NCBI GenBank assembly: GCA_001797335.1
Contig: MGPE01000006.1
Span: 123,326-187,325 of the forward strand
Reading direction: 5' to 3'
Length of the DNA: 64,000 nt
Source of the DNA: Deltaproteobacteria bacterium GWA2_38_16
Lineage (GTDB): Bacteria; Bdellovibrionota; JACOXK01; 2-02-FULL-40-11
Both the position numbers and the translations under genes were made by a program. The notes under the pieces are model-generated. The model made no database searches, was not told the DNA's origin, and saw only the letters and a program-made list of their open reading frames with translations. This document shows, one piece after another, positions 59,763 to 64,000 of the stretch (position 1 is the stretch's first letter; the number at the start of each line of letters is the position of its first letter).

Positions 59763-60628
59763 AGAAAAAAATTATTATTTTTGTCACCCTTCTTTACTTT
59801 CTGACCTTCTTGTCTGCCTTTGTCATTGCAGAACAAATAGAACCCACAGAAGACTTAGGAAATCTTCAGGAAGAACTTGAAAAAGCACGGCAAGGAAAAC
59901 CAGAGCAAGCTCAAGAAACACCAGAAGAAGCAGCCATTACTCCAGAACCCCAAACCACTTCTTCTTCAGAAAGCAATAAAGTTATTTTAGAAGAACCTCC
60001 CGCTGCAGAAACTCCTCAAGAATGGGCGCTGACGTTTATGGGAGGCACTTATCGTCCCAATAAATATCAAGGTCATGGAGAAAAATTTTCTACTATTTAT
60101 ACTGGCAATGATCGTTTTTTAAAAGATCAAGGTCTTTGGGTAGATTTAAGTTTTGAATGGCAAGTTTTAAAATCTTTTGGACGACTGGGCCCAAAATTTT
60201 CTACAGGTTCTTGGTTTATTACCCGAGAGCATGATGCTACAGGTGACACCAGCACTACTAAAACGATGTATACCTTATGGGCTTTGCCTGTTTTTTTAGG
60301 AGGCATCTACCGAATGCATTATTGGCCCAAACAACCTCTAGTTCCTTTTGTAGAAGCTGCCTACGGAGGATTTAGATTTCAACAAGGGAATGCAGATACC
60401 AACGATCGATATCGAGATATTTTACGTACGGCCATCCTTTATGGTGGTGGACTTCAGCTAAATGCCAATATCTTGGATCCAAGATCTGCTCGCTCATTTG
60501 ATATTAATTGGGGTGTTAATAATACATATCTTGTTGCAGAATATCGCTTTGTCAAAAGTACTCAAACCGACGCCTTTGACTTTTCTGGAGAAAGTCTTAT
60601 TACCGGTGGCCTTCTTTTCGAATTTTAA
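59759..60628 (+). CDS. Outer-membrane beta-barrel protein with Pro/Glu-rich linker
   Basis: 289 residues: signal peptide (about 1-24), an acidic Glu/Pro/Gln linker (25-75), and a barrel of about eight strands from residue 85 on (EWALTFMGGTYRPN, GLWVDLSFEWQV, YTLWALPVFLGGIYRMHYWP, TYLVAEYRFV) ending in Phe. It resembles MXAN_2562-type small outer-membrane barrels. The linker may bind periplasmic partners. Confidence 0.8.
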   Translation: MKKKIIIFVTLLYFLTFLSAFVIAEQIEPTEDLGNLQEELEKARQGKPEQAQETPEEAAITPEPQTTSSSESNKVILEEPPAAETPQEWALTFMGGTYRPNKYQGHGEKFSTIYTGNDRFLKDQGLWVDLSFEWQVLKSFGRLGPKFSTGSWFITREHDATGDTSTTKTMYTLWALPVFLGGIYRMHYWPKQPLVPFVEAAYGGFRFQQGNADTNDRYRDILRTAILYGGGLQLNANILDPRSARSFDINWGVNNTYLVAEYRFVKSTQTDAFDFSGESLITGGLLFEF

Positions 60629-60638
60629 ATCACTTCTT

Positions 60639-61382
60639 ATGAGACGTTTAAAACTCACGATTGAATATGACGGAACACTTTATCACGGCTGGCAGCGACA
60701 ACCCGCATTTGCTTCTATTCAAGGAACCATTGAAAAAACATTGGGAGAAATTACCCAATCTAAAATTACTCTGGTGGGATCTGGTAGAACCGATAGTGGC
60801 GTTCATGCCATGGGGCAGGTAGCCCACTGCGAAGTGAAAACTCCTATTCCCAATGAAAAACTGTTAAAAGGATTAAATACTCTTCTTCCCAAAGACATTT
60901 CTATAAAAAAATTAGAGACCGTTCCTCCCACCTTTCATGCTCAAAAAAGTGCTAAATATAAAACCTATATCTATAAAATTTTAAATTCACCGGTTCCTTC
61001 TCCTCTTTTGCGCAAATATAGTTGCTGGATTATACCCCCTTTAAATATTCAAAAAATGAATAAAGCGGCACGAATGCTGATTGGGAAACATGATTTTAAA
61101 GCATTTCAAAATCAAGGCACCAAGCTTTTATCGACAGTAAGAGAAGTATATATTTCTAGAATAAAAAAAGAACCTCCGTGTATTGTCTATGAAATTACAG
61201 GAAGTGGATTTTTAAAACAAATGGTGCGAAATATTGTGGGAGCACTCATAGAAGTGGGAAAAGAAAAAATGACGGTAGAAGATTTTAAAACTCTCTTAAA
61301 ATCTAAAAATAGACGTTTGTGTCCAAAACCAGCTCCCGCCAGTGGACTTTTCTTAAAAGAAGTCTATCATAAAATTTCTTAG
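60639..61382 (+). CDS. truA: tRNA pseudouridine(38-40) synthase
   Basis: 247 residues from the ATG at 60639 (MRRLKLTIEYDGT fits the family start; a longer frame begins inside the previous gene and is rejected). Catalytic Asp52 in GSGRTDSGVH, YHGWQRQP, FKAFQNQG and GSGFLKQMVRNIVGALIEVG are TruA signatures. Its 3' end overlaps kimA by four bases. Confidence 0.95.
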   Translation: MRRLKLTIEYDGTLYHGWQRQPAFASIQGTIEKTLGEITQSKITLVGSGRTDSGVHAMGQVAHCEVKTPIPNEKLLKGLNTLLPKDISIKKLETVPPTFHAQKSAKYKTYIYKILNSPVPSPLLRKYSCWIIPPLNIQKMNKAARMLIGKHDFKAFQNQGTKLLSTVREVYISRIKKEPPCIVYEITGSGFLKQMVRNIVGALIEVGKEKMTVEDFKTLLKSKNRRLCPKPAPASGLFLKEVYHKIS

Positions 61383-63211
61383 GTCTTCCGAAGATGATAG
61401 TGAACAGTAGTCACTACTTTTCTGGGTTTAAAAAGCAGCGCTGTCCGAATAAAAAGAGCCGTTTGGTTATGAAGAAAATTATGATACCATTTTTTGGTTA
61501 CAAATTCGGGGATAATAACCGTTACCATTTCACTCCCCGTAGCATGCTCCACCCGATCAATATATCGCAATAAGGGACGAACGACCGCTCGATACGGAGA
61601 TTTAATCACTTCTAAAGGAATATGGGGTGCCCAATCTTGCCATTGCACTTTTAACCGTTCTGTAGTTTCAGGATCAAATTCAATGTAACATGCCTTAACA
61701 TCAGTAGAAATGGTCAGCGCGTATCGTAGCGCCTCTAAAATTCCTCGGTGAATTCCTGAAACTGGAATAATCACAGTATGCTTTACTGGTTTTAATTCCT
61801 CCGGAGAGGGCAGCTGTCCAATCAACGTCAATTCTTTTCCAACTAAAAGGTAGTGTCTGTGAATGCGGGTAAAAACCAATACCATCGAGGGAATTAAAAA
61901 GGCAACAAGCCATGCCCCATGGATAAATTTTGTACTCACTACTACTCCCAACACCACACAGGTAGTAACCGCACCCAAAGCATTAAAAAAAGAAGAGGTC
62001 ATCCATCCTGGCTTTTTATGCTTAAAATGGTAAAGCACCATGCCTGCTTGGGAGAGGGTAAAAGAAACAAAAACACCCACGGAATAAAGAGGAATCAAAC
62101 GATGGGTTTTCCCTTTAAAAAGAATCAGGAGAACAATAGCCGATATACTTAATCCTATAATTCCATTTGAAAATACTAGCCTATCTCCTCGACTTCGAAG
62201 CTGCCGGGGTAAAAATCGATCTGCCGCAATTAAAGAATTAAGACTTGGAAAACCTGCATAACTGGTATTGGCCGCCAATAATAAAATGAGCGCTGTTGAT
62301 ATAGGAATGGCATAATACAAAAAACTATTGCCAAAAACCATCCGCGCTAAAAGAGAAATAACCGTTTCTCCTTCTTTGGGGGTAATTCCATACACATGAC
62401 TTAAAAGCGTAATACAGAGGAAAAAAATTCCTAAAATCACGGCCATCCACGCCATGGTAATCTTGGCATTTCGCTGATGGGGAGGCTGAAAAATAGGAAC
62501 CGCATTAGAAATCGCTTCAATCCCAGTTAAGGCAACACACCCCGATGAGAAAGCCCGAAGGAGTAAAAATATGGGAATAGACGGATAGACTTCATGAACA
62601 ATAGGAGCAGCAGAAGTAATAGTTCCCGTAAAAAGCTGCCACATCCCTGAAAGAATGAGCACGATAAATGAAAAAACGAAAAAATACGTAGGAAACGCAA
62701 AAATAGTGGCTGACTCTCTGACCCCTCTTAAATTAATAAGCATAATAATAATAATCATGCTACTTCCCAATAAAACTCTATGGGAATAAAGAACCGGAAA
62801 AGCAGAGGTAATGTTTTCAACTCCTGCAGCCACAGACACCGCCACCGTTAATACATAATCAATCAAAAGGGCAGCACCGGCCACAAGCCCCGCATGTTCT
62901 CCTAAATTATCTTTGGCCACAATATAGGCTCCGCCCCCATTGGGATAAGCTTGAATGGTTTGCCGATAAGAAAGGGTTAAAATAATTAAAAGTGCTGCTA
63001 CCGCAAAAGCAATAGGTAAAGACCATACGATGGCAGCTGACGCAAATAAGACAAGAGGAATTAAAACCTCTTCCGTGGCATATGCAACGGATGACAGAGC
63101 ATCCGACGAAAGAACGGCCAATGCTTTCCATTTGGGGATATGCTCATGAGGAGCTTCATCGTTAGAAAGCGGACGTCCCAGAAACAGACGTTTAAGATAA
63201 AGTAAATTCAC
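61379..63211 (-). CDS. kimA: KimA-type potassium uptake protein (APC superfamily)
   Basis: 610 residues, twelve membrane helices plus a C-terminal cytoplasmic USP-like domain (about 450-610). It closely follows Bacillus KimA: KALAVLSSDALSSVAYATEE, AYPNGGGAYIVAKDNLGEHAG in parts, SSGCVALTGIEAISNAVP, GDRLVFSNGIIGL, and KKWYHNFLHNQTALFIR near the end. KimA is a K+/H+ symporter controlled by c-di-AMP in Bacillus. GTG start. Its leader is too short for a ydaO riboswitch. Confidence 0.88.
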   Translation of the reverse strand: MNLLYLKRLFLGRPLSNDEAPHEHIPKWKALAVLSSDALSSVAYATEEVLIPLVLFASAAIVWSLPIAFAVAALLIILTLSYRQTIQAYPNGGGAYIVAKDNLGEHAGLVAGAALLIDYVLTVAVSVAAGVENITSAFPVLYSHRVLLGSSMIIIIMLINLRGVRESATIFAFPTYFFVFSFIVLILSGMWQLFTGTITSAAPIVHEVYPSIPIFLLLRAFSSGCVALTGIEAISNAVPIFQPPHQRNAKITMAWMAVILGIFFLCITLLSHVYGITPKEGETVISLLARMVFGNSFLYYAIPISTALILLLAANTSYAGFPSLNSLIAADRFLPRQLRSRGDRLVFSNGIIGLSISAIVLLILFKGKTHRLIPLYSVGVFVSFTLSQAGMVLYHFKHKKPGWMTSSFFNALGAVTTCVVLGVVVSTKFIHGAWLVAFLIPSMVLVFTRIHRHYLLVGKELTLIGQLPSPEELKPVKHTVIIPVSGIHRGILEALRYALTISTDVKACYIEFDPETTERLKVQWQDWAPHIPLEVIKSPYRAVVRPLLRYIDRVEHATGSEMVTVIIPEFVTKKWYHNFLHNQTALFIRTALLFKPRKVVTTVHYHLRKT

Positions 63212-63242
63212 TCAAAGTAGATATTATAAAAAACTAGGAAAA

Positions 63243-63254
63243 TTCACCAGTGAA
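63243..63254. promoter_or_regulatory. Palindrome between kimA and rplM
   Basis: TTCACCAGTGAA is a near-perfect 12-bp dyad (TTCAC/GTGAA arms) located about 20 bases upstream of a TATAAT on the minus strand (63219-63224 region), the likely kimA -10. It could be an operator for kimA. Confidence 0.3.
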
Positions 63255-63273
63255 ATTTACCAGGGAAAATTAA

Positions 63274-63302
63274 TTGACATCTCACATGTCCTCTAGTATT
63301 TT
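63274..63302 (+). promoter_or_regulatory. Promoter of rplM-rpsI
   Basis: Consensus TTGACA (63274-63279), 17-base spacer, TATTTT (63297-63302). The start would lie only a few bases before the ATG at 63316 and there is no ribosome-binding site, so the transcript may be leaderless or nearly so. Confidence 0.65.
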
Positions 63303-63315
63303 TGCTCCTTAACTG

Positions 63316-63762
63316 ATGCAAACCTTAAAGCAAAAATCATATTGTGCTAAGCCTCAAGATCAAAAGAGGCAATGGTATATTATAGATGCTTCCCATAAAG
63401 TATTGGGGCGCTTGTCTACTGAATTAGCCAATGTGATTAGAGGAAAAAATAAACCAACCTTTACTCCCCATGTAGATTGTGGAGATTTTGTGGTAGTGAC
63501 GAATGCCCAAAATATTAAACTTACCGGTAAAAAATGGACAGATAAAATGTATTATGATCACAGTAAACACGTAGGGGGATTAAAAGCACAGTCCGCTAAA
63601 GCCATTTTACAGCGAAATCCACGGCGACTCATTTATGATGCTGTTAAAGGTATGCTTCCTTATAATAAGCTAGCAGATCAAATGATTAAAAAATTAAAGA
63701 TTTATAAAGGAACGGAACATCCTCATCAGGCCCAAAACCCTATTGAACTTAAACTACCGTAA
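63316..63762 (+). CDS. rplM: 50S ribosomal protein L13
   Basis: 148 residues. WYIIDASHKVLGRLSTELA, GDFVVVTNAQNIKLTGKKW in parts, YYDHSKHVGG, NPRRLIYDAVKGMLPYNKL and the terminal IYKGTEHPHQAQNP are L13 signatures. First gene of the usual rplM-rpsI pair. Confidence 0.97.
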   Translation: MQTLKQKSYCAKPQDQKRQWYIIDASHKVLGRLSTELANVIRGKNKPTFTPHVDCGDFVVVTNAQNIKLTGKKWTDKMYYDHSKHVGGLKAQSAKAILQRNPRRLIYDAVKGMLPYNKLADQMIKKLKIYKGTEHPHQAQNPIELKLP

Positions 63763-63766
63763 CCCA

Positions 63767-64000
63767 ATGGAAACACAAACTAAAAATTTAAAAGAACGAT
63801 TTTACGCAACTGGGAAAAGAAAAAGAGCCGTTGCCAGAGTGTATATTTACCCACAAGGAAAAGGGCAATTTCACATTAATTCAGAATCATTAGAAGCTTA
63901 TTTCCCACGGCTTACTTCTCAAGCCATCGTTCAAGAACCTCTGCGTATTACAAAAACAGAAGGACAATTTGATATCTATATTAATGTCGCAGGCGGCGGA
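63767..64000 (+). CDS. rpsI: 30S ribosomal protein S9 (3' end outside window)
   Basis: 78 codons from the ATG at 63767 to the window edge, four bases after rplM. FYATGKRKRAVARVYIYP and INVAGGG are S9 signatures. Confidence 0.95.
   Translation, partial: METQTKNLKERFYATGKRKRAVARVYIYPQGKGQFHINSESLEAYFPRLTSQAIVQEPLRITKTEGQFDIYINVAGGG

Noticed and set aside
60462-60638. N-terminal extension of truA
   Set aside because: Lies inside the outer-membrane protein gene in another frame and is unlike TruA; the family start MRRLKLTIEYDGT begins at 60639.
1-64000. CRISPR arrays, transposases, integrases, phage genes
   Set aside because: None seen; the direct repeats found are two- or three-copy borders of cassettes, not arrays, and no recombinase motif was recognised in any gene.

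Overview
The window is an AT-rich chromosomal segment of a Gram-negative bacterium. It encodes a complete TolQ-TolR-TolA-TolB row, prolipoprotein diacylglyceryl transferase, many lipoproteins and exported proteins, and several beta-barrel proteins. The mix of a PhaR-type regulator, core-MetE proteins, a selenocysteine tRNA, a GAF-type sigma-54 activator and many unknown exported proteins suggests a deltaproteobacterium-like lineage (for example Bdellovibrionota or candidate phylum UBA10199). That placement is inference; no rRNA is present.

Layout. 1-6461 (minus): cluster of exported proteins, with two lipoproteins, an unknown secreted protein and a subtilase with a C-terminal anchor. 6619-11023: citrate synthase and two exported proteins behind sigma-54 promoters. 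11240-14476: a nucleoside phosphorylase-like gene, a 1.86 kb segment bounded by a perfect 48-bp direct repeat and carrying a papain-like protease plus a small cysteine-rich secreted protein, then a HigB/HigA-like toxin-antitoxin pair. 14486-22100: comM, lgt, a response regulator, oppF/oppD, a LolB-like lipoprotein and a TPR protein. 22156-27795: tRNA-Sec, phaR, a second subtilase, prs, two ArsA-like ATPases and a CysZ/EI24-like membrane protein. 27792-36326: ctpA, three MetE-barrel genes and three exported proteins with two sigma-54 promoters. 36491-40975: nagZ, an acyltransferase, the sigma-54 activator and a small membrane protein. 40959-44415: two further pairs of exported-protein genes separated by three copies of the 3' end of the neighbouring DUF167 gene. 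44427-53803: yggU, dedA, tRNA-Phe, yggS, an M23 peptidase, PP2C, nadK, rarA, a coiled-coil gene, gshA, a HAMP protein and a single-heme porin. 53855-54007: DnaA-box cluster beside an AT-rich tract. 54013-64000: tol genes, psd-pssA-asd, an outer membrane protein, truA, kimA, rplM and the start of rpsI.

Two patterns stand out. First, six matches to the sigma-54 -24/-12 element (TGGYAY or TGGCCA, N5, TTGCW) lie upstream of comM, a hendecad coiled-coil gene and four genes for unknown exported or outer-membrane proteins. Two of them sit inside a repeated module in which a hairpin terminator of the preceding gene runs directly into the promoter. A sigma-54 activator is encoded in the same window. 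Second, three two-gene units for exported proteins have entered between convergent housekeeping genes, and each is bordered by a duplicated copy of a neighbouring gene's 3' end. No transposase or integrase is present. These look like non-autonomous cassettes inserted by a mechanism I do not recognise.
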